DNA of 64,000 nucleotides from Lysobacter sp. 5GHs7-4 (GCF_021284765.1 NZ_CP089924.1:1754001-1818000); one strand, 5' to 3'; shown: positions 1-10,679, counted from the first letter of the stretch. Notes: generated by a model from the letters alone, not told the origin. Numbers and translations: made by a program.

Positions 1-1
1 C

Positions 2-499
2 ATGCGGCGCGAGCAGCGCAGCCTGCTGTTGTCGGCGGCGCGCTCGGAACTGTTCAACCGGGTGCTGGCCGCGCGCGTGAGCGCGCAGTGCTGGGACCGG
101 CCGCTGGACGGCGAGGTCTGGATGCTGGACGGAAGCCGCAGCGTGTTCGGCCCGGAGCCGTTCGACGACGCCCTGGCCGCACGGCTGGCCGCGTTCGACA
201 TCCATCCCAGCGGCCCGCTGTGGGGCCGCGGCGAGTTGCGCAGCCGCGATGCCGCGGCCCAGGCCGAGCTGGCCGCGCTGACCGGCGAGGACGCCGCCGC
301 GTTGCGCGCGGGCCTGGAGCAGGCCGGCCTCAACCAGGAACGGCGCGCGCTGCGTCTGCAGCCCAAGGCGCTGGCTTGGCGTTGGCTCGACGGCGCCGCA
401 GGCGACGCGCTGGAACTGGATTTCGTGCTGCCGGCGGGCGCCTATGCCACCGTCGTGCTCGCCGAGCTGGGCGAAATCGCTACGCTGATTCGGCCCTGA
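2..499 (+). CDS. truD: tRNA pseudouridine synthase D, C-terminal part (partial)
   Basis: The gene is cut by the left edge of the window; only about 165 C-terminal residues are present, with the stop at 497-499. TruD converts U13 of tRNA-Glu to pseudouridine. The visible part has the late TruD signature ([11 protein letters not shown], then a GPLWGRG-like stretch) and ends with the family-typical motif around YATVVLAEL. Intact TruD is about 350 residues, so roughly half is missing. The order truD-surE-pcm-nlpD matches the common gammaproteobacterial cluster, although a lipoprotein gene and an opposing smr gene are inserted here. The initiation codon lies outside the window. Confidence 0.88.
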   Translation: MRREQRSLLLSAARSELFNRVLAARVSAQCWDRPLDGEVWMLDGSRSVFGPEPFDDALAARLAAFDIHPSGPLWGRGELRSRDAAAQAELAALTGEDAAALRAGLEQAGLNQERRALRLQPKALAWRWLDGAAGDALELDFVLPAGAYATVVLAELGEIATLIRP

Positions 500-612
500 T
501 CGACCGTTCGTCGGAAAGCAACGGGCGGCACTGGTCGCTCCGAAACGCCGGCGTATACCGGAGGTGCGACCGGCAATGGTGCCGGGCGCTGCATGCCTCA
601 GGAGACGGGAAT

Positions 613-843
613 ATGAACGCGTCCTGGAAAGTCGCCCTGCTGTCGCTGTCCGTTCTGGGTCTGGCCGCCTGCGCCGGGCACAGCACCAAGAGCGCCTACG
701 TGGCGCCGCAGAAAGCGCCGTCCATCATGGACAACGACGAGCTCTACATGGCCCAGGTGGAACGCATCGCGCGCCGCCGCGGCATCGATGTGACCTGGGT
801 CAACGTGCCGCGCAAGCCGCTGGCCAAGCACACCGAGGATTGA
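613..843 (+). CDS. small lipoprotein, 76 aa
   Basis: A short protein with a type II signal peptide: a hydrophobic stretch at residues 6-18 ends in an LAAC lipobox, so the mature protein would begin at Cys19 and be a lipid-anchored peptide of about 58 residues. AGGAG at 600-604 sits 8 nt before the ATG and supports this start. The mature part is hydrophilic and rich in Arg and Lys, with no recognisable domain. It lies between truD and the opposing smr gene. Function is unknown; it appears to be a lineage-specific small lipoprotein. Confidence 0.75.
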   Translation: MNASWKVALLSLSVLGLAACAGHSTKSAYVAPQKAPSIMDNDELYMAQVERIARRRGIDVTWVNVPRKPLAKHTED

Positions 844-849
844 CCCTGC

Positions 850-1425
850 TCAGCGCCGCCTGACCGGCGGCGCGAGCAACACCAGCACCGCTCCGGTGCC
901 GCCCTGCGTGGGCGGCGCGGAGTGGAAGGCCAGTATGTCGCCGCGTTGCCGCAGCAGGCGGTCGACCAGGTTCTTCAGCACCGGCAGCCCGCGGCTGTCG
1001 ACGTAATCGGTGCCGCGACGGCCCTTGCCGTGGATCACCCGCACGCAACCCAGGCCGTGCTCGTGCGCGTCGCGCAGGAAGGCGCGCAGCAGCGCTTCGG
1101 CCTCGCGCACGTCGCTGCCGTGCAGGTCCAGTTCCTCCTGCGCGGAGATCTCGCCGCGGCGCAGGCGCTGGAACACCCGCGGCGGCAGTTCGTCGCGGCG
1201 GTAGGACAGGGCATCGCCGGATTCGAGTTCGCCGCCGCCGGGCAGGTGGGCGTCGAGCGCGTGCCGGAATTCCTCGCGCGCCGCCGCCTCGTCGCGCTCG
1301 GCCATGCGCGCGCGCGGCTTGGGCTTGGGCGCGCTGGGAGGCAGCGCCGCCTCGGGCAGACGCCGCACCGGACCGATCGCGGAGCGGAACAGTTCGGCGT
1401 CGTCTTCGTCGCGTTCGTCGGCCAT
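850..1425 (-). CDS. Smr domain protein (SmrA/YdaL-like)
   Basis: 191 aa. The C-terminal half is a small MutS-related (Smr) domain, with the LDLHG motif at residues 99-103 and HGKG at 132-135, the two diagnostic motifs of this nucleic-acid-binding or nicking domain. The N-terminal ~75 residues are charged and probably disordered, as in stand-alone proteobacterial Smr proteins of the YdaL/SmrA type. Stand-alone Smr proteins act on DNA or RNA; the precise substrate cannot be read from the sequence. The stop lies 6 nt beyond the convergent lipoprotein gene, so the two transcripts meet head-on with no clear terminator. Confidence 0.85.
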   Translation of the reverse strand: MADERDEDDAELFRSAIGPVRRLPEAALPPSAPKPKPRARMAERDEAAAREEFRHALDAHLPGGGELESGDALSYRRDELPPRVFQRLRRGEISAQEELDLHGSDVREAEALLRAFLRDAHEHGLGCVRVIHGKGRRGTDYVDSRGLPVLKNLVDRLLRQRGDILAFHSAPPTQGGTGAVLVLLAPPVRRR

Positions 1426-1481
1426 GCGCGGATGGTAGCAAGCGCGTGCACAGCGACTTGCGAACCGGCGCCTCTAGCCTC

Positions 1482-1568
1482 CTGTGGGAGCGGCGTAAGC
1501 CGCGATATCCCTCCAGGGGCGATGGAACGCCCGACTAGTGCCCGTCGCCAGCCGCTCCTACCTCACAG
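1482..1568. repeat. REP-like palindromic element, degenerate pair
   Basis: A copy of the recurring element starting CTGTGGGAGCGGCGTAAG occupies 1482-1506. A decayed inverted partner (GCCAGCCGCTCCTACCTCACAG region) follows at about 1546-1568. The same element occurs as perfect inverted pairs at 9517-9595 and 60032-60104. It resembles the short REP sequences that RAYT transposases disperse in Pseudomonas and Stenotrophomonas. The rest of the 1426-1781 intergenic stretch shows nothing else recognisable before the surE ribosome-binding site. Confidence 0.75.
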
Positions 1569-1781
1569 CGACGTTCGCGGCTCTTTTCCGATCCTGGCCG
1601 CAACCGCCCCGATCGCGCCGTGCCGGTCCACGCCGCGCAGCCGCGCGGGAGCCGGTAACGCCCATCGGCTATCATGGTCGCGTGCGCCGATTCGCGCGCT
1701 TCCGGGGTTGCGCTGGACCTAGGTTCCGCCCGCTCCGGTGCCCACCCCGTTTCGAAGCAGTGCGGTAACGCAAGGGAGTCC

Positions 1782-2561
1782 ATGCGAGTTCTCGTGAGTA
1801 ACGACGATGGCGTCGACGCCCCCGGCATCCGCGTCCTGGCGCAGACCCTGCGCGAGGCCGGCCATGAAGTGCTGGTGGTCGCCCCCGACCGCGACCGTTC
1901 CGGCGCGAGCAATTCGCTGACCCTGGATGCGCCGGTGCGCGTGCACCAGCTGGACGACTCGACCTGGCGCGTGCACGGCACCCCGACCGACTGCGTCCAC
2001 GTCGCCATCACCGGCATGCTCGAGGCCGAGCCCGACCTGGTGGTGTCCGGCATCAACAACACCGCCAACCTCGGCGACGATGTGATCTATTCGGGCACCG
2101 TCGCCGCGGCGATGGAAGGCCGTTTCCTGGGCCTGCCGGCGCTGGCGATGTCGCTGCAGACCGTCGACCACGACGGCAAGCACTACGAAACCGCGGCGCG
2201 CGCGGCGGTGGAAATCATCGCCCGCCTGCGCACCGACCCGCTGCCGGCCGACACCATCCTCAACGTCAACGTGCCCGATCTGCCCTGGGGCGAGATCGCC
2301 GGTTTCGAGGTCACCCGCCTGGGCAACCGCCATCGCGCCGAGGCCTGCATCCCGCAGCGCGATCCGCGCGGCCGCCAGTGGTGGTGGATCGGCGCGGCCG
2401 GTCCCGAGCAGGACGCCGGCCCGGGCACCGATTTCCACGCCCTGCGCCGCGGCTGCATTTCGATCACCCCGATCCATGTCGACCTGACCCGCTATCAGGC
2501 CCTGGACCAGGTCGCCAGCTGGGTCGGCGGGCTCGCCGCCGAGCTGGAGCGGAGCGCATGA
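1782..2561 (+). CDS. surE: 5'/3'-nucleotidase SurE
   Basis: 259 aa, a normal SurE length. The N-terminus [15 protein letters not shown] carries the Asp-Asp pair (D8, D9) that binds the catalytic metal, followed by the RSGASNSLT and [11 protein letters not shown] motifs of the family. SurE is a cytosolic metal-dependent nucleoside monophosphatase linked to stationary-phase survival. AAGGGAG at 1772-1778 fixes this ATG; longer in-frame starts upstream have no comparable site. The stop overlaps the pcm start (ATGA at 2558-2561), so the two are translationally coupled. Confidence 0.97.
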   Translation: MRVLVSNDDGVDAPGIRVLAQTLREAGHEVLVVAPDRDRSGASNSLTLDAPVRVHQLDDSTWRVHGTPTDCVHVAITGMLEAEPDLVVSGINNTANLGDDVIYSGTVAAAMEGRFLGLPALAMSLQTVDHDGKHYETAARAAVEIIARLRTDPLPADTILNVNVPDLPWGEIAGFEVTRLGNRHRAEACIPQRDPRGRQWWWIGAAGPEQDAGPGTDFHALRRGCISITPIHVDLTRYQALDQVASWVGGLAAELERSA

Positions 2562-3238
2562 GCGTGCGCATGCGGCTGCAGCCCGAGGCGATCGGCACCG
2601 GCATGACCTCGCAGCGCGTGCGCGACCGCCTGGTCGAGCGCCTGCGCGACAACGGCATCGGCGACGAGCGCGTACTCAACGCGATCCGCACCGTGCCGCG
2701 CCACCTGTTCGTCGACGAGGCCCTGGCCACGCGCGCCTACGAGGACACCGCGCTGCCGATCGGCCACGGCCAGACCATCTCGCAGCCCTGGGTGGTGGCG
2801 AAGATGACCGAGGCCCTGCTCGCCGACGGCGTGCCCGGCAAGGTGCTGGAGATCGGCACCGGCTCGGGCTATCAGGCCGCGATCCTGGCCGCGCTGGGCC
2901 TGGAGGTGCACACCGTCGAGCGCATCGGCGAGCTGCTGCGCACCGCGCGCAAGCGCTTCCGCCAGTTGGGCCTGAACGTGCGCAGCAAGCACGACGACGG
3001 CCGCATCGGCTGGCCCGAGAACGGCCCCTTCGACGCCATCATCGTCACCGCTGCCGCGCCGGCGCTGGTCGACGCGCTGACCGCGCAGCTGGCGCCGGGC
3101 GGCACCCTGATCGCGCCGGTCGGCGCGTCCTCATCGCAGTCGCTGCTGCAATTGCGCAAGGACGCCGACGGCAACGTCAGCCAAACCACGCTGGCGCCGG
3201 TGGTGTTCGTGCCGCTGCTGTCGGGCATGATCGATTGA
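2558..3238 (+). CDS. pcm: protein-L-isoaspartate O-methyltransferase
   Basis: 226 aa. The protein repairs damaged proteins by methylating L-isoaspartyl residues with S-adenosylmethionine in the cytosol. It has the PCMT pattern: PRHLFV and [12 protein letters not shown] before the SAM-binding glycine motif [13 protein letters not shown], then the [12 protein letters not shown] strand. It starts inside the surE stop codon, so the surE-pcm pair found in many proteobacteria is retained. It ends 25 nt before the next gene, probably in the same operon. Confidence 0.96.
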   Translation: MSVRMRLQPEAIGTGMTSQRVRDRLVERLRDNGIGDERVLNAIRTVPRHLFVDEALATRAYEDTALPIGHGQTISQPWVVAKMTEALLADGVPGKVLEIGTGSGYQAAILAALGLEVHTVERIGELLRTARKRFRQLGLNVRSKHDDGRIGWPENGPFDAIIVTAAAPALVDALTAQLAPGGTLIAPVGASSSQSLLQLRKDADGNVSQTTLAPVVFVPLLSGMID

Positions 3239-3263
3239 GCGCGCCGCGCGACAAGGACACTGA

Positions 3264-3881
3264 GTGAAGATTTTCGGTCCGCTCTACGAGCGCACGCTGG
3301 CCTGGGCCGGCCACCGTCACGCCCCGGCTTACCTGACCGGCTTGAGCTTCATCGAAGCGATCATCTTTCCGGTGATGCCGGAGGTGATGCTGGCGCCGAT
3401 GTGCGTGGCCCAGCCCAGGCGCGCGTTCTGGTTCGCGACCTTGAGCCTGATCGGCTCGATGGCCGGCGCGCTGGTCGGTTACGCGCTGGGGCATTACGCG
3501 TTCGAGGCCCTGAAGCCGATGTTCGCGGCGCTGGGCATGCTGGACAACATCGAGGCGGGCATCGCCACGGTGCAGGCCAAGATGGCCGAGTCGCCGTGGG
3601 CGGTGTTCACCTTCCTGGTGATCGGCGGCTTCATGCCGATTCCGATGAAGGTGTTCACCTGGGCGTCGGGCATCGTCGGCGTTCCCATGCTGCAATACGT
3701 GCTGAGCATGCTGATCGGTCGCGGCAAGCGGGTGTTCCTGCTGGCGCTGGTGATCCGGATCGGCGGGCCGCGCGCCGAGGCCGCGCTGCGTCGCTACATC
3801 GAGCCGGTGGGCTGGATCGCGACCGCGGTGGTGGTGCTCGGCATCGGTTGGCTGTGGTGGCACGCAAAGACAGGAGCATGA
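3264..3881 (+). CDS. YqaA family membrane protein (DedA/SNARE-associated type)
   Basis: 205 aa inner-membrane protein with a GTG start. It has hydrophobic segments around residues 20-45, 50-75, 110-135 and 180-200, and the DedA-superfamily features FIEAIIFPVMPEV near the N-terminus and a Gly/Pro-rich re-entrant segment (GGFMPIPMKVFTWASG). YqaA proteins are the short branch of the DedA family; members are implicated in lipid flipping and envelope homeostasis, and the exact role here is not known. The gene follows pcm and its stop overlaps the nlpD start, the placement seen in other Xanthomonadaceae. Confidence 0.88.
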   Translation: MKIFGPLYERTLAWAGHRHAPAYLTGLSFIEAIIFPVMPEVMLAPMCVAQPRRAFWFATLSLIGSMAGALVGYALGHYAFEALKPMFAALGMLDNIEAGIATVQAKMAESPWAVFTFLVIGGFMPIPMKVFTWASGIVGVPMLQYVLSMLIGRGKRVFLLALVIRIGGPRAEAALRRYIEPVGWIATAVVVLGIGWLWWHAKTGA

Positions 3882-4747
3882 GCGCGCGCATGATCGATAC
3901 AGGACGCAGGCCGAAAGGCACGATCAAGACGAGCACGATCACGACGGGCACGATTTTGGTGGCGCTGGCGGGTGCGCTCGCACTGGCCGCCTGTTCCAGC
4001 ACCGTGACCCGCGAGCCTACGCGCGGCAGCCGCACGCCGGTGCGCGTGTCCACGCCCAAGTACGGCGCCAGCGCGGTGGTCCAGCGCGGCGACACCATGT
4101 ACGGAATCGCGTTCCGCAACGGCATCGACGCGCGCGACCTGGCGGCGTGGAACGGCATCAGCGCGCCGTACACGATTTATCCGGGGCAGCGTTTGAAGCT
4201 GTATCCGGGCGGCGGCAACGCCAGCGCCGCGCGCCCGCCGGTGTCGCGCCCGGTGCCGGGCCGCCCGACCACCGTTACGCCCGCCACGGGCGCGCCGACC
4301 GCGCCGGTCGCGCGCCCGCCGGTCGCGACCGCGCCCACGCGTCCGCCGCCGGCCCCCAGCGCGCCGGTCAGCAGCGGCATCGACTGGCGCTGGCCGGCCG
4401 ACGGTCAGCTGCTCAGCCGCTACGTCGCCGGCGAGCCGACCAAGCAGGGCATCGACATCGCCGGCAGCAGCGGCGCGCCGGTGCGCGCGGCCAGCGACGG
4501 CGTGGTCGTGTATTCCGGCTCGGGCCTGGTCGGTTACGGCGAGCTGATCATCATCAAGCACAACGACGCCTGGCTGTCGGCCTACGGCCACAACCGCAAC
4601 CGCCTGGTCAACGAAGGCCAGCTGGTCAAGTCCGGCCAGCAGATCGCCGAAATGGGCCGCAGCGGCGCCGCCCGCGAGATGCTGCATTTCGAGGTGCGCT
4701 ACAACGGCAAGCCGGTGGACCCGTTGCTGTATTTGCCGAAGAAGTAA
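3878..4747 (+). CDS. nlpD: NlpD-type LysM/M23 lipoprotein, degenerate catalytic site
   Basis: 289 aa outer-membrane lipoprotein with a lipobox LAAC (Cys39), a LysM peptidoglycan-binding domain at about residues 65-109, a long Pro/Ala linker and an M23 (LytM) domain at about 168-289. The M23 zinc ligands are substituted: the usual HxGxD reads Q-G-I-D, and the usual HLHF reads M-L-H-F. NlpD proteins of this kind do not cut peptidoglycan themselves but activate the amidase AmiC during cell separation, and this sequence fits. The ATG at 3878 overlaps the yqaA stop, but AGGAG at 3872-3876 is very close to it; ATG 3890 is a reasonable alternative start. Confidence 0.9.
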   Translation: MSARMIDTGRRPKGTIKTSTITTGTILVALAGALALAACSSTVTREPTRGSRTPVRVSTPKYGASAVVQRGDTMYGIAFRNGIDARDLAAWNGISAPYTIYPGQRLKLYPGGGNASAARPPVSRPVPGRPTTVTPATGAPTAPVARPPVATAPTRPPPAPSAPVSSGIDWRWPADGQLLSRYVAGEPTKQGIDIAGSSGAPVRAASDGVVVYSGSGLVGYGELIIIKHNDAWLSAYGHNRNRLVNEGQLVKSGQQIAEMGRSGAAREMLHFEVRYNGKPVDPLLYLPKK

Positions 4748-4788
4748 GCGTCCTTGGCGTGGCGGCGGTCACGTACTCGCTCGGCGCG

Positions 4789-5325
4789 TTAGAGGCGCCC
4801 CGACACCGCCGCGTACCGGTAGTCGCCGTCGATCAGATCTAGCAGCAGCCCGCTATTGGGCGCATAGGCGATGCGAACGCGATCGCCCTGGGCGATGGTC
4901 TCGTAACAGGCTTGCGAAATCGGGAAATCCAGCGGCGCACCCGCATCGCCGTCGACGGCGACGTAGACGCGGTAGCTGACCGCGCCGCTCTCGCTGTCCT
5001 CCGTCCGGGTCCGGTCGTGCACCCGCCCCGCGCTCCATCGTTTGACGCCCTGTCGCAGATCCGCGCGCAACGCGGTCTGCTCGCCGTACAGGTGCAGCGC
5101 GAACAACAGCATGACCAAGGCGATCACGCCGAAGCCGAACAGCGACCAGAACCCATGCAGCTCGGGCGAAGCGACGACCAGGCCGATGCAGGCGGCCGCC
5201 ACGGCCACGCCGCCGGCCAGCTGCAAGGCCGGGGACGTGGGCGAGAGGCGAGTGCGCAGGTAGTCGCGTTCGTGCGCGCCCAGCGCCGCATCGCCGGCGG
5301 CATCGTCGGTGCGGTGCATGCTCAT
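4789..5325 (-). CDS. membrane protein of unknown function, 178 aa
   Basis: Two hydrophobic helices at about residues 35-54 and 60-82 follow a charged N-terminal region. They are followed by a soluble C-terminal domain of about 95 residues with alternating beta-strand-like stretches (AVSYRVYVAVDG, DRVRIAYAPNSGLLLDL). That arrangement resembles bacterial membrane proteins with an OB- or NfeD-like tail, but I cannot name a family. Its ATG overlaps the stop of the upstream M15-like gene (5322-5325), so the two are probably translated together. Confidence 0.7.
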   Translation of the reverse strand: MSMHRTDDAAGDAALGAHERDYLRTRLSPTSPALQLAGGVAVAAACIGLVVASPELHGFWSLFGFGVIALVMLLFALHLYGEQTALRADLRQGVKRWSAGRVHDRTRTEDSESGAVSYRVYVAVDGDAGAPLDFPISQACYETIAQGDRVRIAYAPNSGLLLDLIDGDYRYAAVSGRL

Positions 5326-5972
5326 GGAGCGGGGCTCGGCTCCTGTCGGCGACGACGCGGTACGTCTGTGTCGACATGGTTGCACAGCGAGCTTCGGCGC
5401 GTGTGGTCGTAACCCCAGGTGCGGTGCCCGGCGGTGTCGACGTGGATGGCGCCGCTGTCGTAGAAGCCCAGGCCGAAGCGGCGCGCGGCGCCGTGCCGGC
5501 GCCAGTAGTCGCACAGCCGCGCGCGCTTGGCCGCGTCCATCGGCGCCAGGTCGAAATCGAGGGCGGCGTTGGCCGTGTGCTTGCTGCCGTCGGCGCCGCC
5601 TTCGCAGCGGTTGAGCGCGGGTTCGCGGTAGCCCGAGCCCACGCGCGGCCGTTCAAGCAGGCCGGCCGCGCGCAGCTCCCGCACCAGGCGCAAGGTCGGC
5701 ACCATCGCCGGCCATAGACGCTGCGGCGGCACCGCGAATTCTTCGGCGTGGCAACGGCGCCAGCGCCGCGCGCTGCGCAGCAGTTGCTCGGGCGGCAGCG
5801 TGTCGGCCACGCCGTGTTGGCGCAGGTAGGCGAGGTAGGCGTCGGCGGCGGGCGCGGCGGTTCGCTGCCAGCGTTGGTAGCGGTCGGCCAGGGTAGGAGG
5901 GGGCGGGGCCGGCGCGCAGGCGGCCAGCGTGGCCGCGATCCATGCTGCCAACAGCGCCCGCGGCGGGTTCAC
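5322..5972 (-). CDS. M15-family peptidase-like lipoprotein
   Basis: 216 aa with a lipoprotein signal peptide (lipobox ATLAAC, Cys19). The C-terminal half has the zinc-site pattern of the Peptidase_M15_3 (VanY/D-Ala-D-Ala carboxypeptidase-like) group: SKHTANAALDFD (H132, D139) and GAIHVD (H177, D179). This predicts a lipid-anchored enzyme acting on peptidoglycan in the periplasm or at the outer membrane. It is the middle gene of three tightly overlapping minus-strand genes: its start overlaps the stop of the Mth938-like gene, and its stop overlaps the next start. Substrate is inferred from the family only. Confidence 0.8.
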   Translation of the reverse strand: MNPPRALLAAWIAATLAACAPAPPPPTLADRYQRWQRTAAPAADAYLAYLRQHGVADTLPPEQLLRSARRWRRCHAEEFAVPPQRLWPAMVPTLRLVRELRAAGLLERPRVGSGYREPALNRCEGGADGSKHTANAALDFDLAPMDAAKRARLCDYWRRHGAARRFGLGFYDSGAIHVDTAGHRTWGYDHTRRSSLCNHVDTDVPRRRRQEPSPAP

Positions 5973-6343
5973 CCGGGCAGCACGAACCCGGCCACCACGC
6001 GGCGGCCTTCGCCGGCCAGCACGTTGAAGGTGCGCGCGGCGGCGGCGTTGGTCATGGTTTCCAGGCCGACGCCGCGGCTCAGGCAGGCGGCCAGGGTGGC
6101 CGGCGGCGGGAAGGCCTGGCTTGCGCCCGAACCCAGCACGATCAATTCGGGTTCCAGCGCCAGCAGCGGGGCCAGATCGTCCAGGCTGAGGCCGCGCACG
6201 TCGGTGACCGCCCAGCCCTCGATCAGGCGGTCGGGCGAGAGCACGAAACTGGCCTCCAGGCGCAGGTCGTTGACCAGGGCGGCCTGGCCGTCGGCGCCGC
6301 GCAGGAAGTAGGTGTGGTCGGGGTTTTCCAGCGTCAGTTGCAT
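5969..6343 (-). CDS. Mth938-like domain protein (DUF498)
   Basis: 124 aa, all one Mth938-like (DUF498/NDUFAF3-type) domain. It shows the LIEGWAVTDVRGLSLDDL entry, the core strand ELIVLGSGASQAFPPP, and the conserved end T-N-A-A-A-A-R-T-F-N-V-L. Bacterial members are small cytosolic proteins of unassigned role; mitochondrial homologues assist complex I assembly. It overlaps the M15-like lipoprotein gene by four bases (5969-5972) and probably heads that short operon. Confidence 0.85.
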   Translation of the reverse strand: MQLTLENPDHTYFLRGADGQAALVNDLRLEASFVLSPDRLIEGWAVTDVRGLSLDDLAPLLALEPELIVLGSGASQAFPPPATLAACLSRGVGLETMTNAAAARTFNVLAGEGRRVVAGFVLPG

Positions 6344-6432
6344 GGGGCTGGGCGTCCGGGTGGGGATACGCGGTGCATCGAGGCGGGTGGCAGGCGTTCA
6401 GGTTCGCCCGTGGCCAAGCCCGAATCCGGCGG

Positions 6433-6738
6433 TCAGGCCCGCGGCAGCACGATCTGACGCTTGTCCTTGCTCTGACGGTAGAGCACGGCGGTGTGGCCGA
6501 TGCGCTGCACCAGGGCGGCGCCGGTGCGTTCGGCGATCTCGCCGATCATGGCGTCGCGGACCTCGCGGTCGTCTGCGCCGACCTTGACCTTGATCAGCTC
6601 GTGGTGTTCCAGGGCCAGGTCGATTTCGGCCACCAGGGCCTCGGTGATGCCCTTGCCGCCGACCTGCAGCATCGCCTTGAGGTCGTGCGCCTGTCCCCGC
6701 AGGAATCGAGTCTGGGCGGAGGTCAGGAGGGTCGACAT
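6433..6738 (-). CDS. yhbY: YhbY-type CRM-domain RNA-binding protein
   Basis: 101 aa. The single CRM domain (chloroplast RNA splicing and ribosome maturation) has the VGGKGIT loop and the HHELIKVKV strand typical of YhbY. It associates with pre-50S ribosomal particles in E. coli. An upstream in-frame TTG would add four residues, but the ATG at 6738 is the better start. It is divergent from rlmE with a 68 nt gap, the same arrangement as yhbY/rlmE in enterobacteria, so the two ribosome-maturation genes probably share a promoter region. Confidence 0.93.
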   Translation of the reverse strand: MSTLLTSAQTRFLRGQAHDLKAMLQVGGKGITEALVAEIDLALEHHELIKVKVGADDREVRDAMIGEIAERTGAALVQRIGHTAVLYRQSKDKRQIVLPRA

Positions 6739-6806
6739 TCGGGCACGCAACGGGGGACGGAGGGGGCGTCAGGGTATCATGGCCGCCCCCCCGCCCTCCG
6801 GCCGCC

Positions 6807-7439
6807 ATGGCAACCCGCAGCAAGAGCAGCCAACGTTGGCTCAAGGAACACTTCTCCGACCCCTTCGTGAAGAAGGCCAAGGCGGAGGGGTTGCGCTCGC
6901 GCGCGGCCTACAAGCTGGAGGAGCTGGTCGAGCGCGACCGCCTGCTCAAGCCGGGCATGGTCGTGGTCGACCTGGGCGCGGCGCCGGGCGGCTGGTCGCA
7001 GTGGGTCCGCCAGGCCCTGGGCGACAAGGGCCGGGTGATCGCCCTGGACATTCTGGAGATGCCCGGCCTGGCCGGGGTCGAGTTCCTGCACGGCGATTTC
7101 CGTGAAGACGAGGTGCTGGCCCGGCTGGAAGCCAGCCTGGGCGGACAGGCGGTGGACCTTGTGCTGTCGGACATGGCCCCCAATATGAGCGGTGTGGATG
7201 CGGTGGACCTGCCGCGAGCGATGCACCTGTCGGAGCTGGCGATGGATTTCGCCGACCGCCATCTGCGCGTGGACGGCGCGTTCCTGATCAAGCTGTTTCA
7301 GGGCGTGGGCTTCGACGATTACGTGCGCGAACTGCGCCGGCGTTACGCCAAGGTCTCGATCCGCAAACCCGCGGCCTCGCGCAAGCGTTCGCCGGAGGTG
7401 TATGCGCTGGCACAGGGCAAGCGGGCACAAATTAAGTAA
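6807..7439 (+). CDS. rlmE: 23S rRNA (uridine2552-2'-O)-methyltransferase
   Basis: 210 aa, the standard RlmE/FtsJ length. It methylates the 2'-OH of U2552 in the 23S A-loop using SAM, late in 50S assembly. The SAM motif [14 protein letters not shown] is at residues 53-66, and the catalytic K-D-K-E tetrad is visible as K36, D122, K162 and E197. It begins 68 nt from the divergent yhbY and lies 96 nt upstream of ftsH, the conserved rlmE-ftsH pair; in E. coli this pair is heat-inducible. Confidence 0.97.
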   Translation: MATRSKSSQRWLKEHFSDPFVKKAKAEGLRSRAAYKLEELVERDRLLKPGMVVVDLGAAPGGWSQWVRQALGDKGRVIALDILEMPGLAGVEFLHGDFREDEVLARLEASLGGQAVDLVLSDMAPNMSGVDAVDLPRAMHLSELAMDFADRHLRVDGAFLIKLFQGVGFDDYVRELRRRYAKVSIRKPAASRKRSPEVYALAQGKRAQIK

Positions 7440-7535
7440 GGTGCGAGATCCGGGCCCGGCCCGGCGTCCCGCTCTCACGGCGCAAAGACGCGCCAGCGGC
7501 AACCATGCCCCCCACGGGCAGCAGGCAGGAACTGA

Positions 7536-9431
<1,896 letters not shown>

Positions 9432-9454
9432 TCGGTCCGATTCGTTCGAACTCG

Positions 9455-9483
9455 AAAAACGCCGGGCATGTCCCGGCGTTTTT
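9455..9483 (+). terminator. intrinsic terminator after ftsH
   Basis: A GC-rich hairpin formed by CGCCGGG and CCCGGCG is flanked by A5 on the left and T5 on the right, so it can work in both directions. It starts 24 nt after the ftsH stop and separates ftsH from folP. Confidence 0.88.
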
Positions 9484-9516
9484 CGTTTGTTCGAGCGTGC
9501 GTCGTTGCCGGAGTCC

Positions 9517-9595
9517 ATCGCGGCTCACGCCGCTCCCACAGAAAGCCGAACGCCGGCGCTCCTCAGCTCTCTGTGGGAGCGGCGTGAGCCGCGAT
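9517..9595. repeat. REP-like inverted pair, perfect 25-nt arms
   Basis: Two copies of the CTGTGGGAGCGGCGTGAG... element face each other: the inverted arm at 9517-9541 and the direct arm at 9571-9595, identical over 25 nt, with a 29-nt loop. It lies between the ftsH terminator and folP. The structure is that of a paired REP (REPIN-like) element. Confidence 0.85.
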
Positions 9596-9694
9596 GCGGC
9601 TGCGCACTCGCGCGCACGCCGGCCGGCCAACGGCCGCGCACGGCCTCGCTCGCGCTAGCATGCCGGTTCGCCCCAGGCCCTAGCCGAGACCGCC

Positions 9695-10594
9695 ATGTTC
9701 GACACCAGCCCGATCCTCGACTGCAACGGCCGTCCGCTCAAGCTCGACCGGCCGCGCGTGATGGGCATCGTCAACGTCACCCCGGACTCGTTCTCCGACG
9801 GCGGCGATCACGACACCCAGGAGGCCGCGGTCGCGCACGGCCTGCGGCTGGCGGAGGAGGGCGCAGACGTGCTCGACATCGGCGGCGAGTCGACGCGGCC
9901 GGGCGCCGACGAGGTGTCGCTGGAAGAGGAACTGCGGCGCGTCGTTCCGGTGATCGAGCGCCTGGCGCGCGAGACCCGCTTGCCGATCAGCGTCGACACC
10001 TCCAAGCCCGAGGTCATGCGCGCCGCGGTCGCGGCCGGCGCCGGCATGATCAACGACGTCTACGCGCTGCGTCGCGAGGGCGCGCTGGAGGCCGCGGCCG
10101 AGTTGGGCGTGCCGGTGGTGCTGATGCACATGCGCGGCGAACCGCGCAGCATGCAGGACGCGCCGGACTACGACGACGTGGTCGCGCAAGTGCACCGCTT
10201 CCTCGCCGAACGCATCTTCGCCGCCGAGATGGCCGGCATCGCCAAGAAGCGCATCGTGATCGATCCGGGCTTCGGCTTCGGCAAGACCTTGGCCCACAAC
10301 CTGACCCTGCTGGCGCAGCTGGAACGCTGCACCGACCTGGGCGTGCCGGTGCTGGCGGGCCTGTCGCGCAAGAAGAGCATCGGCGAGCTCACCGGCCGCG
10401 AGGCCGCGCGCGAGCGCGTGCACGGCTCGGTCGCCGCCCACCTGATCGCCGCCCAGCGCGGCGCGCGCCTGCTGCGCGTGCACGACGTGGCCGCGACGGT
10501 AGATGCCTTGAAGGTCTGGGAAGCGGTGGCCGCGCAGACGCAACCGCGACGCGCGGCGGCACCGTCCATGCCGAAGTGGCCCGACGACGAGTAA
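9695..10594 (+). CDS. folP: dihydropteroate synthase
   Basis: 299 aa. It condenses dihydropterin pyrophosphate with p-aminobenzoate in folate synthesis and is the sulfonamide target. The first signature MGIVNVTPDSFSDGG and the second DVLDIGGESTRPGA are intact, followed by PISVDTSKPEVMRAA, the DPGFGFGKT segment and AGLSRKKSIGELTG. The extra ~20 residues at the C-terminus (Gln/Arg/Ala-rich) are beyond the usual fold. In most gammaproteobacteria glmM follows folP; here the next 1.15 kb are repeats and then miaA. Confidence 0.97.
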   Translation: MFDTSPILDCNGRPLKLDRPRVMGIVNVTPDSFSDGGDHDTQEAAVAHGLRLAEEGADVLDIGGESTRPGADEVSLEEELRRVVPVIERLARETRLPISVDTSKPEVMRAAVAAGAGMINDVYALRREGALEAAAELGVPVVLMHMRGEPRSMQDAPDYDDVVAQVHRFLAERIFAAEMAGIAKKRIVIDPGFGFGKTLAHNLTLLAQLERCTDLGVPVLAGLSRKKSIGELTGREAARERVHGSVAAHLIAAQRGARLLRVHDVAATVDALKVWEAVAAQTQPRRAAAPSMPKWPDDE

Positions 10595-10653
10595 GGGCGC
10601 GCGAGGCGCGCGCGGATCAGACGCAGAATCGCATCGTGCCGGCGTTACGCGCT

Positions 10654-10679
10654 CGTCATTCCGGCGTACGCCGGAACCC
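10654..10679. repeat. CGTCATTCCGGC palindromic repeat, copy 1
   Basis: The core TTCCGGCGTACGCCGGAA (10659-10676) is a perfect palindrome inside a conserved CGTCATT...CCC frame. A second copy lies at 10760-10785. Short interspersed palindromes of this kind are common in proteobacterial intergenic DNA; no promoter or gene is associated with it here. Confidence 0.7.

Noticed and set aside
6433..6880. Longer YhbY forms
   Set aside because: Residues upstream of ATG 6738 do not resemble the family and would run into the rlmE promoter region.
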